This document shows, in pieces, positions 39,565 to 49,122 of a stretch of 64,000 bases of DNA. Below the pieces are notes generated by a model. The model was not told the origin of the DNA and made no database searches. It saw nothing but the letters and a program-made list of their open reading frames with translations. The stretch comes from Kitasatospora viridis (GTDB lineage Bacteria; Actinomycetota; Actinomycetes; Streptomycetales; Streptomycetaceae). Positions within the stretch are counted from its first letter, which is position 1; the number at the start of each line of letters is the position of its first letter. Location: positions 4,176,001 to 4,240,000 of the forward strand of contig NZ_VIWT01000001.1 of NCBI RefSeq assembly GCF_007829815.1, read 5' to 3'. The position numbers and the translations under genes were made by a program.

Positions 39565-41883
39565 TCAGCGGTCCGCGGCCGGGTCGGCCGGGGAACCGGG
39601 GACGACCGGCGCCGCGGCCGGACCACCGGTGCCCGACCCGCCGGGCCCGCCCGACCCGCTGGTGCCGCGGACCGGCGCGGGGCCGGTCGGGCGCGAGCGG
39701 GCCGCGCCGTCGGCGCCGGGCAGGCCGGAACCGGGCAGGCCGGGACCGACGGCTCCGGCGGGTCCGGCGCCGTGCCGGACCACCGCACCGAGACCGGGCG
39801 CACCGCTCGTTCCCGGGCCGCGCCGCAGGGCTGACGCTCCGCCGGGAACGCCGGGAACGCCGGGCATCCCGGGAGCGGCGGGCCCGCCGGGAACACCCGG
39901 CGCACCCGTCCCGCGCCCGCCGTTCGGCAGCCCACCGCGGGGCGCCGCGGTGCCGGGCCGCCCGCCCGGACGGGCGTCGCTGCGGGTCTCCGGGGCCGAC
40001 CGCTCGACCCGCCCGCGCACGCCGGGCTGGGCCAGGCCGTCCTCCGCCACCGCGTGCTCCACCGGCCGGACCGGCGCGGCACCGCGCCGGGTGGCCGGAC
40101 CCGGCTGCGGCGGGACCAGCGGACGGATCCGGTTCTTGCCCGGCGCCGGCAGGTTGGGCTGCGCCAACTGGCGGGGCTGCTTGGCCGCACCGGCGTTCGC
40201 ACCGGGTGCCCCGGTGCCGCCCGGCATGCCCGGCTGCGTCCCGCCCGGCCCGGCCGCGGTCGGCTGCACCGGCCCGACGGCTCCGGTCCGCTCGACCGCC
40301 GTGCCCTGCGGCGGCACCCCGGCCGACTGGCCGGTGCCCGGACGCCGGGCCCGGTAGCTGGTCCGGTAGGCGGCGGGGGACACCCCGAGCTGACGGCGGA
40401 AGTGGCCGCGCAGCGCCACCGGGGACCGGAAGCCGCACCGCCGGGCCACGTCGTCCACCGAGAGTTCGGAGGTCTCCAGCAACCGCTGCGCCTGGAGCAC
40501 CCGCTGGGTGATCAGCCACTGCAGCGGTGCGCTGCCGGTGAGCGTGCGGAACCGCCGGTCGAAGGTGCGGCGGCTCATGTAGGCACGGGCCGCCAGCACC
40601 TCGACGTCGAACTGCTGGTTGAGGTTCTCCAGCGCCCAGGTGACCACCTCGGCCAGCGGGTCGTTGCCGATCTCCTCCGGTAAAGACTGGTCGATGTACT
40701 GGGCCTGTCCGCCGCCGCTGCGGCGGTTCGGCACCACCAGGCGGCGGGCCAGCGCGTTGGCCGCCTCGGCGCCGTGGTCGCTGCGGACCACGTGCAGGCA
40801 GAGGTCGATGCCGGCTGCGGTGCCGGCGGAGGTGAGCACGTCGCCGTCGTCCACGAAGAGCTCGCGCGGGTCGACGTGGACCCGCGGGTAGCGCTTGGCC
40901 AGGGTCGGCGCGTACATCCAGTGGGTGGTGGCCGGGCGGCCGTCCAGCAGGCCGGCCGCGGCGAGCACGAAGGCGCCGGTGCACAGGCCGATGATCCGGG
41001 CGCCCTCGTGGTGGGCCTTGCGCAGGGCGGCGATCGCCTCGACCGGCGGGGGCTGGGAGATCGAGCGCCAGGCCGGGACCACGATGGTGCCCGCCCGGGA
41101 GAGCGCCTCCAGGCCGAACGGCGCGGAGAGGGTGACACCGCCGGTGGTGGTCAGCGGTCCGTCCTCGCCGGCGCAGACCAGCAGGCGGTAGCGGGGGACG
41201 CCGGCGTCCTGGCGGTCCACGCCGAAGACGGAGAGCGGGATCGAGCTCTCGAAGATCGGTGCCCCGCTGAAGATCAGTACGGCCACGGTCTCCCGGCGGC
41301 GGCGTCCGGAGAGCTTGCGCGGGGCGGGCGAGCCGTTGGGGACCGCTCCGTTGGTCGGCAGCGGGCCGGCCTGACCGACCGTGCCGACGGGGCCGGCGCT
41401 GCCGGCGGCACCGGGAACGCCGGGGGCACCGGAACCGCCGGGGCCGCCCGGGCCGCCCGGGCCGCCGAAGGCGGTTGCGACGGCTGTCGCGGCTGTCGCG
41501 GCGAAGGCGGGATCCGCGCCGCCGAAGGACGCGAAGCCGCCGTCCTGGTACGCCGACTGGAGCCTGCCGCCGCGCTGGTGACCGCCCATCGGCTGACCAC
41601 CCATCGGCTGATTGCCCATCGGCTGACTGTTGGTCGGCTGACTACCCGTCGGGTGATGGGGCATCTGGTGATGGGGGGTCGGGTGCCCGCTCATCGGGTG
41701 ATGGGCCATCGACTGGGCGGCGCCGGACTCGGCCGCGAACGATCGGGTGGCGGAGAAGGGCTGGAGGGAGTTCGGGGCACTGCTTCTCGGGGTGGGCGGG
41801 ACCGCCGGTCCGCCCCGGCCGGTCGAGGACTGGCCGCCTTCAGGACCTGTCTCGCTCCTGCTCACCCTGTTCAAGGCGCCCAA
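39565..41883 (-). CDS. adpA: AdpA, AraC/GlxA-family developmental regulator with long extensions
   Basis: 772 aa from a TTG start. The DJ-1/PfpI domain (about 190-390; PIFESSIPLSVFGVDRQDAG, GLCTGAFVLAAAGLLDGRPA) and two AraC HTHs (about 412-510; AYMSRRTFDRRFRTLTGSAP, VDDVARRCGFRSPVALRGHF) match AdpA almost word for word. Family knowledge: it activates morphological and antibiotic genes at TGGCSNGWWY sites. Unlike the roughly 400-aa classical form it has about 190 extra N-terminal residues (Met/His/Pro repeats) and about 260 Pro/Gly/Arg residues at the C-terminus. Start uncertain (TTG 41883, GTG 41865, ATG 41709). orn lies downstream. Confidence 0.95.
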   Translation of the reverse strand: MGALNRVSRSETGPEGGQSSTGRGGPAVPPTPRSSAPNSLQPFSATRSFAAESGAAQSMAHHPMSGHPTPHHQMPHHPTGSQPTNSQPMGNQPMGGQPMGGHQRGGRLQSAYQDGGFASFGGADPAFAATAATAVATAFGGPGGPGGPGGSGAPGVPGAAGSAGPVGTVGQAGPLPTNGAVPNGSPAPRKLSGRRRRETVAVLIFSGAPIFESSIPLSVFGVDRQDAGVPRYRLLVCAGEDGPLTTTGGVTLSAPFGLEALSRAGTIVVPAWRSISQPPPVEAIAALRKAHHEGARIIGLCTGAFVLAAAGLLDGRPATTHWMYAPTLAKRYPRVHVDPRELFVDDGDVLTSAGTAAGIDLCLHVVRSDHGAEAANALARRLVVPNRRSGGGQAQYIDQSLPEEIGNDPLAEVVTWALENLNQQFDVEVLAARAYMSRRTFDRRFRTLTGSAPLQWLITQRVLQAQRLLETSELSVDDVARRCGFRSPVALRGHFRRQLGVSPAAYRTSYRARRPGTGQSAGVPPQGTAVERTGAVGPVQPTAAGPGGTQPGMPGGTGAPGANAGAAKQPRQLAQPNLPAPGKNRIRPLVPPQPGPATRRGAAPVRPVEHAVAEDGLAQPGVRGRVERSAPETRSDARPGGRPGTAAPRGGLPNGGRGTGAPGVPGGPAAPGMPGVPGVPGGASALRRGPGTSGAPGLGAVVRHGAGPAGAVGPGLPGSGLPGADGAARSRPTGPAPVRGTSGSGGPGGSGTGGPAAAPVVPGSPADPAADR
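40681..40683 (-). promoter_or_regulatory. adpA: TTA leucine codon in adpA (bldA dependence)
   Basis: The codon for Leu401 in SLPEEIG between the DJ-1 and HTH domains is TTA, read only by the bldA tRNA. Streptomyces adpA genes have TTA in this linker, so translation is probably gated by bldA here also. Confidence 0.92.
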
Positions 41884-42735
41884 GCCCCCTCGGTGGTGTG
41901 GTGTGGTGGTGCGGCACTGCTCACAAGATCGAATCTACTGGGTGGACCGTCGCCGTTGTGACAAGTTCACCATCCGACGCTATGTCGACATGGCAATTTG
42001 GCGTGATGCATTCGATCACGAAGCGTGGCACCCGTCGACCCCTCTGGGAAGGGGGCGGGTCGCCCGGTGGCTGGTTGCCGTACGGCGGGCCGGGCCCGGC
42101 GGCGGCCCGCTGCCGCTGACCGGCGCCGTGGCCAGCGAGGATGGCCAACCGCACGGAGGAGTCCCGAAACTGACTGAAAATCGGTGTTGCGCAAACGGGG
42201 CGCGCAGTGCATCCGTGCGCCCGTGCGAAGCGCCGGGGCGCCGCTGGGTCGCGGGCGGGGTGGGGGCGGGGTGGGGACGGGGCGGGGAGCGGGTGTGTCG
42301 AGGGTCGGTCAGGGGTGGCTCGGGGGGTGGCGTACGCGAGGCAGGCGGATCCGGTTCTCCCGATCGGGTGGGGGTGTCGCGGGGAGGTGGTGCGTGCCGG
42401 GTGGCCGGGGGTGCGATGGGCCGGCCCGAACCGGCCACCTGCCCTCCGGGTCGACTCGCCGCCCTGTGCTGCCGTGCACGGGTGCTCGATGACGCCCTGG
42501 ATGCGATGAGTAGGTGGTCGTACTTTCACTGCGGAAGGGGGGCGGAAATCCAGTCGCACCGATTTCCGGGTGGCGGCCGAGGGTGCGGTCGATGGGCCGT
42601 CAGGTCGGGGCGGGTTTCCGGCTCGCCGGAAAGTCGGATGGGCCGACTTCCGTTTCCGGGAATGGGCTTGGGGCGAGTGCCGATCCGCACGCCGTTCCGT
42701 GGACTGCTTGCGGACTGCCTGTGGACCGCCTGCGC
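41884..42735. other. 852-bp gene-free region upstream of adpA
   Basis: No credible gene; open frames on the plus strand here are shadow frames of GC-rich DNA. A lower-GC patch at about 41930-42030 is the likely adpA promoter. TGGCGTGATG at 41999-42008 matches the AdpA consensus TGGCSNGWWY at nine of ten positions, which would allow autoregulation. G-rich runs fill 42230-42420. Confidence 0.6.
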
Positions 42736-43479
42736 TCAGGCGGCGGCGGTCGGGACGTTGATGGCCGGGACGTTGACGGTCGGGGCATTGACGGTCGGGG
42801 CATTGACGGTCGAGGTGGCGAGGGCCAGGTCGATCGCCTCCGGGAGGCTGGCGGCGGTCAGCGTCGGCCGGTAGCCCAGCTCGGGCCACGGGCGGCCGTG
42901 GTGCAACCAGACGCTGCGCAGGCCGGCCGCCTCGGCGCCCGCGATGTCGGCCGGGGCGTGGTCGCCGATCACCCAGGCGTCGGCCGCCCCGGGCCCGGCC
43001 AGCTCGAACCCGCAGCGCCGGGCCGCGATCTCGAAGATCAGCGGATCCGGCTTGGCGCACCCGGCCTCCTCGGAGACCACCCAGGCGTCCACCAGCGCGG
43101 CGAGCCCGGTGCGGCGGATCTTCTCGACCTGGGAGCCGGTGCCGCCGTTGCTCACGATGACCAGCGCGCAACCGGCCGCGCGGGCCGCCCGCAGTGCCGC
43201 GAGGTGCGAGTCGGGGCAGCGGATATGGGAGTTGATCCCGCGTCCGTAATGGGCCAGCAGGGCCTCCAGCGACTGGTCCAGCCGGTAGCGCCGGCGGGCG
43301 GCGCCGAGCAGCGCGGTGCGGGGCACGTAGCCGCCGCCGTCCAGGGTGGTCAGCCAGGCCAGTTCGGCTGCGGGGAGCCGGTGTTCGGTGAGGAAGCCCG
43401 CAGCCCAGGCCCGGAAGGCCGCGTCGCGCGGGACGAGCGTGTTGTCGAGGTCGAGCAGGAGCAGCGGCATGCGGTGCAT
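42736..43479 (-). CDS. HAD-family hydrolase (phosphatase)
   Basis: 247 aa, start ATG 43479 or 43470. Motif I LLDLDNTLVP (nucleophile Asp), motif II ALVIVSNGG, Lys in CAKPDPLIF and motif IV VIGDHAPADIAGA are all present. A cap domain lies between I and II. The substrate is unknown; such enzymes act on small phosphorylated metabolites. The C-terminus is built from a DNA repeat (42752-42811) that adds NAPTVNAPTVNVPAINVP. Divergent from the USP gene. Confidence 0.88.
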   Translation of the reverse strand: MHRMPLLLLDLDNTLVPRDAAFRAWAAGFLTEHRLPAAELAWLTTLDGGGYVPRTALLGAARRRYRLDQSLEALLAHYGRGINSHIRCPDSHLAALRAARAAGCALVIVSNGGTGSQVEKIRRTGLAALVDAWVVSEEAGCAKPDPLIFEIAARRCGFELAGPGAADAWVIGDHAPADIAGAEAAGLRSVWLHHGRPWPELGYRPTLTAASLPEAIDLALATSTVNAPTVNAPTVNVPAINVPTAAA

Positions 43480-43922
43480 GGTGCCAGCGGCGCCGGTCGG
43501 GAGGAAGGGAATCGCAGCTGAGCGCGGCAGTCGGACAACGGTTCGACCGGATTCGGATGCTGGCCGGCCGCCACAGCCACCCCATCCGCCCCACGAGCCG
43601 CTGAACTCCTCTCCTACGGTACGTGGCCGACCTGTTGCATCCGCTCAATCCGTCAGGCAAGCTCCTGGGAACCGCGCGAAGGCGGCGTGTCATCCCGCTC
43701 CCCCGGGGCGCGCACCGATTACTTCACGCCGCCGCCATTAGCGGGATCGTTGTCGCACCAGGCCCTAAAGGCTGGGCGGCCACGTCCGGTCGTCGTACTC
43801 TGAAAGGAACAGGTCACTAACGGTGCCGCTCGGCCTCCACCGATCACGTGCCAATGATTGGCCTGCCGCCTGGGCAGCGCTGTCCTTCCTGTCGGCCCCT
43901 CTCACTCGAAGAGCCTCGATTC
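43480..43922. other. Intergenic region, 443 bp, between divergent genes
   Basis: No gene seen. It holds the promoters of the HAD gene (leftward) and the universal stress protein (rightward). GC is lower around 43620-43810. An upstream GTG at 43848 in the USP frame lacks a ribosome site. Confidence 0.6.
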
Positions 43923-44792
43923 ATGGCCGGTTCTGAGTCTCCCCGATCTGCAGACCCGTTCCGATTTCTCGGATCGGCGGAATTCCCGGATTCGCTGTCC
44001 GACGCCTCGCGGCCGCCCCGGTCGTCGCAGGGGTCCCGACCGTCGCAGGGGGCCCGACCCCGCTCGGTGCTGCCCTCGTCCGAGTCGTCACCCGAGCTGT
44101 CGTCCGAGCTGCCCGCTGAGTTGTCGCCCGAGGTGTCGGCGTCGACGGACTCCGGCGTCCGGTCGGGCGGGATCCGCAGAACGCGGGGCGGCCGGTTCGC
44201 GGCGCGGCTGCTGAGGCCGGCGACGGCGGTGGCCAAGGTCTTCGACGGAGCAACGCCCGGGCCCGGTGAGAACGGTGGTGGCGACGTGCGGTCCAAGGAC
44301 TCCAAGCACCCGGCTCCGCTCGGCGGGGAGGACCCGGTGCTGCGGGCGCAGCCCGCCAAGCCCTGCGATCCCGCCTTCCAGCACGGCGTGGTGGTGGGCT
44401 TCGACGGCTCGCTCTCCAGCGAGCGCGCGCTCGCCTACGCGGTGGGCATGGCCCGGCGCTCGAACTGCGGCCTGGTCATCGTGCACGTCGCCAACCGGCT
44501 GCCGGCCACGGTGTGGGCCGGCTGCGAGCCGCCGGTCTTCGTGGATCTGCCCGACCACCGGACCGAGGTGCTCGGCCTGGAGCTCGCCTGCGCGGACTTC
44601 CTGGCCGGCGTCCCGTGGATCCTGGTGGAGCGCGGTGGCGACATCTGCCACGAGATCGAGGAAGTCGGCAAGGAGTACGCCGCGGACGCGATCGTGGTCG
44701 GCACGACGAAGGGGATCTTCGGCCGGGTTTTCGGTTCCGTCTCGGGCCGGTTGGCACGACGCGCCAACCGACCGGTGATCGTCATTCCCTGA
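43923..44792 (+). CDS. Universal stress protein with disordered N-terminal extension
   Basis: 289 aa from ATG 43923 (GAAGAG upstream; the longer frame from 43848 has none). Residues 1-150 are Ser/Pro/Arg-rich with SSESSPELSSELPAELSPEV, probably disordered. The UspA fold follows: VVVGFDGSLSSERALAYAVG, CGLVIVHVANRLPA and DAIVVGTTKGIFGRVFG. The GxxGxxxxxxxxxGS ATP motif is not clearly complete. Family members respond to stress, hypoxia or stationary phase. Confidence 0.85.
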   Translation: MAGSESPRSADPFRFLGSAEFPDSLSDASRPPRSSQGSRPSQGARPRSVLPSSESSPELSSELPAELSPEVSASTDSGVRSGGIRRTRGGRFAARLLRPATAVAKVFDGATPGPGENGGGDVRSKDSKHPAPLGGEDPVLRAQPAKPCDPAFQHGVVVGFDGSLSSERALAYAVGMARRSNCGLVIVHVANRLPATVWAGCEPPVFVDLPDHRTEVLGLELACADFLAGVPWILVERGGDICHEIEEVGKEYAADAIVVGTTKGIFGRVFGSVSGRLARRANRPVIVIP

Positions 44793-44908
44793 CGCGGCAT
44801 CACCACCGGAATGTGGTGGACGGGTGGGGCTAGGCCGATCGGGTTCTCGTGAGCCGATTGCCTAGCGCGCCTGATCGATTGTGGACGTACCAAGCAAACA
44901 ATTGAGCG

Positions 44909-46879
44909 GTGGTCTTCCTATCTGTCGGGCGGAGTGTTCGACCGCCAAGGGTTCTGGAATTACCGCGCAGGCGGATGATCACCGGTGCGGTACTGGTTTC
45001 CCTGCTGGCCGTGTCGGCCGGCACCGGAGTGGCCGAAAGTGCCGGGGTAGGGGCGGGGGCGGGTTCCGGGGCGGTCGCGGGTGCGGGTGCGGGTGCGGGG
45101 GCAACGGTGCTGCGGCGCGGTCGCGGTGCGGATTCCGTGCGTGGGGGAGAGGCACGGGACGCGCTGCGGTTGTCGGTCACCACGAACGGAGCGGCCGCGC
45201 CGCCACGGGTACGGGCGGGCACGGAACTGCTGCGGGTCTACCAACTGGCCAACCGCGCGGAGTACCCGCTCACCGGAGTGACCCTCGACGATCCCCAACT
45301 CCAGGGCGTCCGGCCGGACTGCGGACGACCGCTCCCACTGGTGCTGCGCGGGCTGGAGACGGTGGAGTGCCGCGCGAGGCTGTCGGCCGCACCGGGGGAC
45401 CAGGCCGTCACCGTGACGGCCGACGCGCAGGCGCCCGCCGGACTGCCGAACCCGGCAGCGGGTGCGCCCGCCTCGTACCACGGGGTGGTCTCCGGGCTCC
45501 GGGTGGAGCGGGTGGCCGACGCGCCGCGGGCAGCGTGGGGCGGGCCGCCTGGTGGGTCTGTTCCTGGAAGTCGCACTGACGCGGCCTCAGCTGACGCTAC
45601 GGCGGGCGTGGTGGGTGCGGCGGGACGATCGCTACGGCGCTCGGCATGGCGCCCGGCGCTCGTGGACCGGGCCGCAGCGGACCTGGGACTCGCGCCGGCC
45701 GCACCCGAGGCGGACCCGCCGCTGCGCCTGCGCTTCAGCCTGCTGGCCCTCGGCGAGGTGCCGCTCAGTGGCGTCGGGATGACCGATTCCGTGCCCGGGA
45801 TCACTGCCGTGGACTGCCCGGGGCTGGCCAACGGCGGCGTGCTCGCCCCGGGGAACTCCGTCGAGTGCACGGCCGCCGGGCAGGCCCTGCCCGGCCGCCA
45901 GTCCGGCATCGCCCGTGCGGCCGCCACGGCCGCCGACCACACCGTCGGTGAGGACGGCCGGGAACTGCCCGCCCTGACGCTGAACGCCGAGGCGAACAGT
46001 GGCTATGACGGTCCGGCACCTCCGCCAACGCCCGTGCCCGGTACCGGCGGTAGCGCGGGCAGCGGCACTGGCGACGGCAGCAGCACGGGCAGTGGTGGCA
46101 CCGGTGGCAGTTCCGGCAGCAGCACCGGTGGTGGCGTCGCTGGCAGTGTCGGTCCTGGAAGCGGCGCCGGAGGTGCAAGCGGTGTGCCCGGAGCCGGGCC
46201 GGGTGGTGGCCCCGGCGGCTCGACCCTTGCCTCCGGCTCCGTCCCGGCCGGCACAGCCGCGACCGCGACAGCGCCACTCTTCGGCCGCGTTCCTGCGTCC
46301 GCCTTCGCAGCGGGGGGCACTTCGGCGACCTCGGCCGCTGCGGCTGTGGCTGCGGCTGCCGCCGCCGCAGCGGCCGGAGCCGGACCCGGGCCCGCAGGAA
46401 CGACAGGCGCCGTCGGAGCTGCGGGGTCCGCCGCGAACACCGTGAACGCCGCGAACGGCGTAGGTGCCGCGGGTGGAGTCGTCGGCGGAGCCCTCGCGGG
46501 CGGCGCGGCCGCCGCCGCAGCCGCTGGCCTCGCTGCGGTTCCCGTTGCCGCGGGTGCCCAACTCGGCGTCCTCCAGGGCGCCCCCTACCTGCCAGGCCTC
46601 ACCCCGGGGCTTCCGGCCACCCCCTTCCGGGCCGGCACACCTCAGGGAAACCGCCCGGGCGGAGCGGCGGGCACGGCCGCTCCCGGTAGGGCGCTTTCCC
46701 CCGGAGCAGCCGCCTCGCCGTTGGACCAACTGTCCGGCGGGCGCCGTCGGGAGCAGCCGTACACGATCAGCGACGACTGGGGTCCGACAGAGGTGATGTG
46801 GTTGTTGCTCGCCTTCCTCCTTCCGGTGATCTGCGTACTGGCGGCGGCCTTCGCCGGTCGTGTGAAGCGGCGGACATGA
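44909..46879 (+). CDS. Putative surface protein, signal peptide, Gly/Ala repeats and C-terminal anchor
   Basis: Up to 656 aa (GTG 44909; ATG 44975 also possible). RRRMITGAVLVSLLAVSAGT is a Sec signal. Two beta domains of the conserved-repeat type follow (NRAEYPLTGVTLDDPQLQGV; LLALGEVPLSGVGMTDSVPG), each with a pair of Cys. A 250-residue Gly/Ser/Ala-rich stretch comes next. A transmembrane helix near the end (MWLLLAFLLPVICVLAAAFA) with a basic tail retains it in the membrane. Function unknown; probably projects from the cell wall. Confidence 0.8.
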   Translation: MVFLSVGRSVRPPRVLELPRRRMITGAVLVSLLAVSAGTGVAESAGVGAGAGSGAVAGAGAGAGATVLRRGRGADSVRGGEARDALRLSVTTNGAAAPPRVRAGTELLRVYQLANRAEYPLTGVTLDDPQLQGVRPDCGRPLPLVLRGLETVECRARLSAAPGDQAVTVTADAQAPAGLPNPAAGAPASYHGVVSGLRVERVADAPRAAWGGPPGGSVPGSRTDAASADATAGVVGAAGRSLRRSAWRPALVDRAAADLGLAPAAPEADPPLRLRFSLLALGEVPLSGVGMTDSVPGITAVDCPGLANGGVLAPGNSVECTAAGQALPGRQSGIARAAATAADHTVGEDGRELPALTLNAEANSGYDGPAPPPTPVPGTGGSAGSGTGDGSSTGSGGTGGSSGSSTGGGVAGSVGPGSGAGGASGVPGAGPGGGPGGSTLASGSVPAGTAATATAPLFGRVPASAFAAGGTSATSAAAAVAAAAAAAAAGAGPGPAGTTGAVGAAGSAANTVNAANGVGAAGGVVGGALAGGAAAAAAAGLAAVPVAAGAQLGVLQGAPYLPGLTPGLPATPFRAGTPQGNRPGGAAGTAAPGRALSPGAAASPLDQLSGGRRREQPYTISDDWGPTEVMWLLLAFLLPVICVLAAAFAGRVKRRT

Positions 46880-46907
46880 GAAGCCGTCAATTCAGAGGTG
46901 GGTACTG

Positions 46908-47681
46908 ATGTGGCGCAGTGTCATCGCGGCCCTGCTGGGTGCCTGTCTGGCTCTGGCGGTGGGCACGGTCTTCGGCCGAACCGCCCGTTCCAAGGACGGG
47001 GCCACCACTCCGCAGGCCCTGTCCTTCGCGGGAGCGGCGATCCTGGGGTTCTTCGCGCTGTTCACCGGATTCAGCATCGCCGGCGCCTGGCAGGAGCTGA
47101 ACTCGGCGCGACAGCACACTTATGAGGAGTCCAGGTCACTCACCGAGGTCTACTGGTCGAGCGAGGGCATGGCGGCCGACGATCGGCGGGCCGTCCAGGG
47201 AGCCCTTCGCAACTACACCCACCTGGTGATCGACGACGAGTGGTCACAGATGGCGGCGGGGCACGGCAGCTCCGCCGTCTGGTTGGCCGCGGACCGGGTC
47301 CGCACGGCTGCCGAGGCCGCCAACGCGCAGACCACGACGGAGGTCTCCGCCAAGGGGGACACCCTGCAGAACCTGACCGACATGTTCGCCACCCGCAACG
47401 CCAGGCTCTCCGACATCCGGGCGGTGGTGCCGGGACTGGCGCTGGGCGGTCTGATCGTCGGTTCGGTCCTGGTGGTCGCGACCCCGGCGGTGATCGGCAT
47501 GACCGCCAACCGCCGGAATCTGATGGTGCTGTGCTTCGTCGGGGCGACCGTGGCTTTCGCGGTCGGCCTCGTCCTACAGCTCAGCGGGCCGTACAGCGGG
47601 GTGCTGAAGGTACAGCCCGCCGCTTTCCAGCTGGCCCTCACCCGCTACGACCAGATGGACGCGGAGGCCGCGCAGCACTGA
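46908..47681 (+). CDS. DUF4239-type membrane protein
   Basis: 257 aa. Two N-terminal helices (VIAALLGACLALAVGTVFGR; AGAAILGFFALFTGFSIAGA), a cytoplasmic loop (YEESRSLTEVYWSSEG, QGALRNYTHLVIDDEWSQMA) and two C-terminal helices match DUF4239, a bestrophin-like membrane family. It lies 28 bp after the surface protein gene, with GAGGTG upstream, so the two are probably co-transcribed. Function not established. Confidence 0.85.
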   Translation: MWRSVIAALLGACLALAVGTVFGRTARSKDGATTPQALSFAGAAILGFFALFTGFSIAGAWQELNSARQHTYEESRSLTEVYWSSEGMAADDRRAVQGALRNYTHLVIDDEWSQMAAGHGSSAVWLAADRVRTAAEAANAQTTTEVSAKGDTLQNLTDMFATRNARLSDIRAVVPGLALGGLIVGSVLVVATPAVIGMTANRRNLMVLCFVGATVAFAVGLVLQLSGPYSGVLKVQPAAFQLALTRYDQMDAEAAQH

Positions 47682-47790
47682 CGGGTCGTCCCTGACGGCT
47701 CGTCACGATCACAGTCGAGGTGCGAGCGTCAGTGCTGCGGGCGCCGGCGACCGGGTCTGGTCGGCGGGTGGGGTGGGTCGGTTGCCAGGG

Positions 47791-48981
47791 TCAGGGGTTC
47801 ATGCCCAGCTCGCGGGCGATCAGCATCCGCTGGACCTCGGAGGTGCCCTCACCGATCTCCAGGATCTTGCTGTCGCGCCAGAAGCGGGCGACGGGGTACT
47901 CGTTCATGAAGCCGTAGCCACCGTGGATCTGGGTGGCCTCGCGGGCGTTGTCCACGGCGGCCTCGGAGGAGTAGAGCTTCGCGATCGCGGCCTCCTTCTT
48001 GAACGGCTCGCCGAGCAGCAGGCGGGAGGCCGCGTCCCGCCAGGCCAGGCGGGACATGTGCGCACGCGTCTCCATGTCGGCGATCTTGAACTGGATGGCT
48101 TGGTTGGACCCGATCGTGCGCCCGAAGGCGCGCCGGGTCGCGGCGTAGCTGAGCGACTGGTCCACGCAGCCCTGGGCCAGTCCCGTGGACAGGGCGGCGA
48201 TGGCGATGCGGCCCTCGTCGAGGATCCGCAGGAACTGGGCGAAGCCCCGGCCGCGCTGGCCGAGGAGGTTGGCTTCGGGGACTCGGCAATCGGTGAAGGA
48301 CAGCTCGTGGGTGTCGGAGGCGTTCCACCCGACCTTGCTGTACTTCTTCGACACCTGGAACCCGGGGGTGCCGACAGGCACGATGATGGAGGAGATCTCG
48401 CGCTTTGACGAGGCGTCAGTCGCTTCTTCACTCGAACGGACGAGCGGTTCGGTGAGCGCGGTCACCGTGACCAGGCCGGTGATGTCGGTGCCCGAGTTGG
48501 TGATGAAGCACTTGGTCCCGTTGATCACCCACTCCCGGGTGGCCTCGTCGAACCGGGCGGTGGTCCGGGTGGCGCCGGCGTCGGAGCCGCCCTCGGGCTC
48601 GGTCAGTCCGAAGGCGCCGAGGATCTCGCCGGCGGCCAGCCGGGGCAGCCACTCGCGCTTCTGCTCCTCGGTGCCGAACCGGAAGATCGGCATGGCGCCG
48701 AGCGAGACGCCGGCCTCCAGCGTGATCGCGACCGAGGAGTCCACCCGGGCGAGCTCCTCAAGGGCGAGGCAGAGCGCGAAGTAGTCGCCGCCCATGCCGC
48801 CGTACTCCTCGGGGAAGGGCAGGCCGAACAGGCCCATCCGCCCCATCTCCTTGACGATCTCGTACGGGAACTCCTCCCGCTCGTAGTACTCGCCGATCAC
48901 CGGCGCGACCACGTCGTTGGCGAACTCGGCGACCGTGCGCCGCAGTTCCTCGTACTCGGAATCCAGGCGGTGGTCGAGCAT
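47791..48981 (-). CDS. acdH: Acyl-CoA dehydrogenase of the leucine/isovalerate operon
   Basis: 396 aa from ATG 48981 (GGAGG upstream). N-terminal helical domain, middle beta domain (AFGLTEPEGGSDAGATRTT), C-terminal domain (ATQIHGGYGFMNEYPVARFW). The catalytic Glu is at the usual short-chain position (E378 in EIGEGTSEVQR), not at the shifted position of isovaleryl-CoA dehydrogenases. It resembles Streptomyces AcdH, which accepts several branched- and short-chain acyl-CoAs. FAD-dependent, first step of the pathway. A short charged insert near residue 205 (VRSSEEATDASSK) is extra. Last gene in the operon. Confidence 0.93.
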   Translation of the reverse strand: MLDHRLDSEYEELRRTVAEFANDVVAPVIGEYYEREEFPYEIVKEMGRMGLFGLPFPEEYGGMGGDYFALCLALEELARVDSSVAITLEAGVSLGAMPIFRFGTEEQKREWLPRLAAGEILGAFGLTEPEGGSDAGATRTTARFDEATREWVINGTKCFITNSGTDITGLVTVTALTEPLVRSSEEATDASSKREISSIIVPVGTPGFQVSKKYSKVGWNASDTHELSFTDCRVPEANLLGQRGRGFAQFLRILDEGRIAIAALSTGLAQGCVDQSLSYAATRRAFGRTIGSNQAIQFKIADMETRAHMSRLAWRDAASRLLLGEPFKKEAAIAKLYSSEAAVDNAREATQIHGGYGFMNEYPVARFWRDSKILEIGEGTSEVQRMLIARELGMNP

Positions 48982-49122
48982 CTGATCCTCCAGTGGTTCG
49001 CCCGAAGGGGTGACCTGGGCGCAGCGGGGTGCGATCGGTGTCGCGGGGGCGGGCCGGCGCACGACGGCGCCGACCGGCGGCGCGCGTGGTGACGGTTCGT
49101 CACCACGCGCGCCGGACGGACG

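Noticed and set aside
41747..42874. Plus-strand frame of 375 codons upstream of adpA
   Set aside because: Trp/Arg/Gly-rich composition, no ribosome site, spans the adpA start and the HAD gene. Treated as non-coding promoter region.
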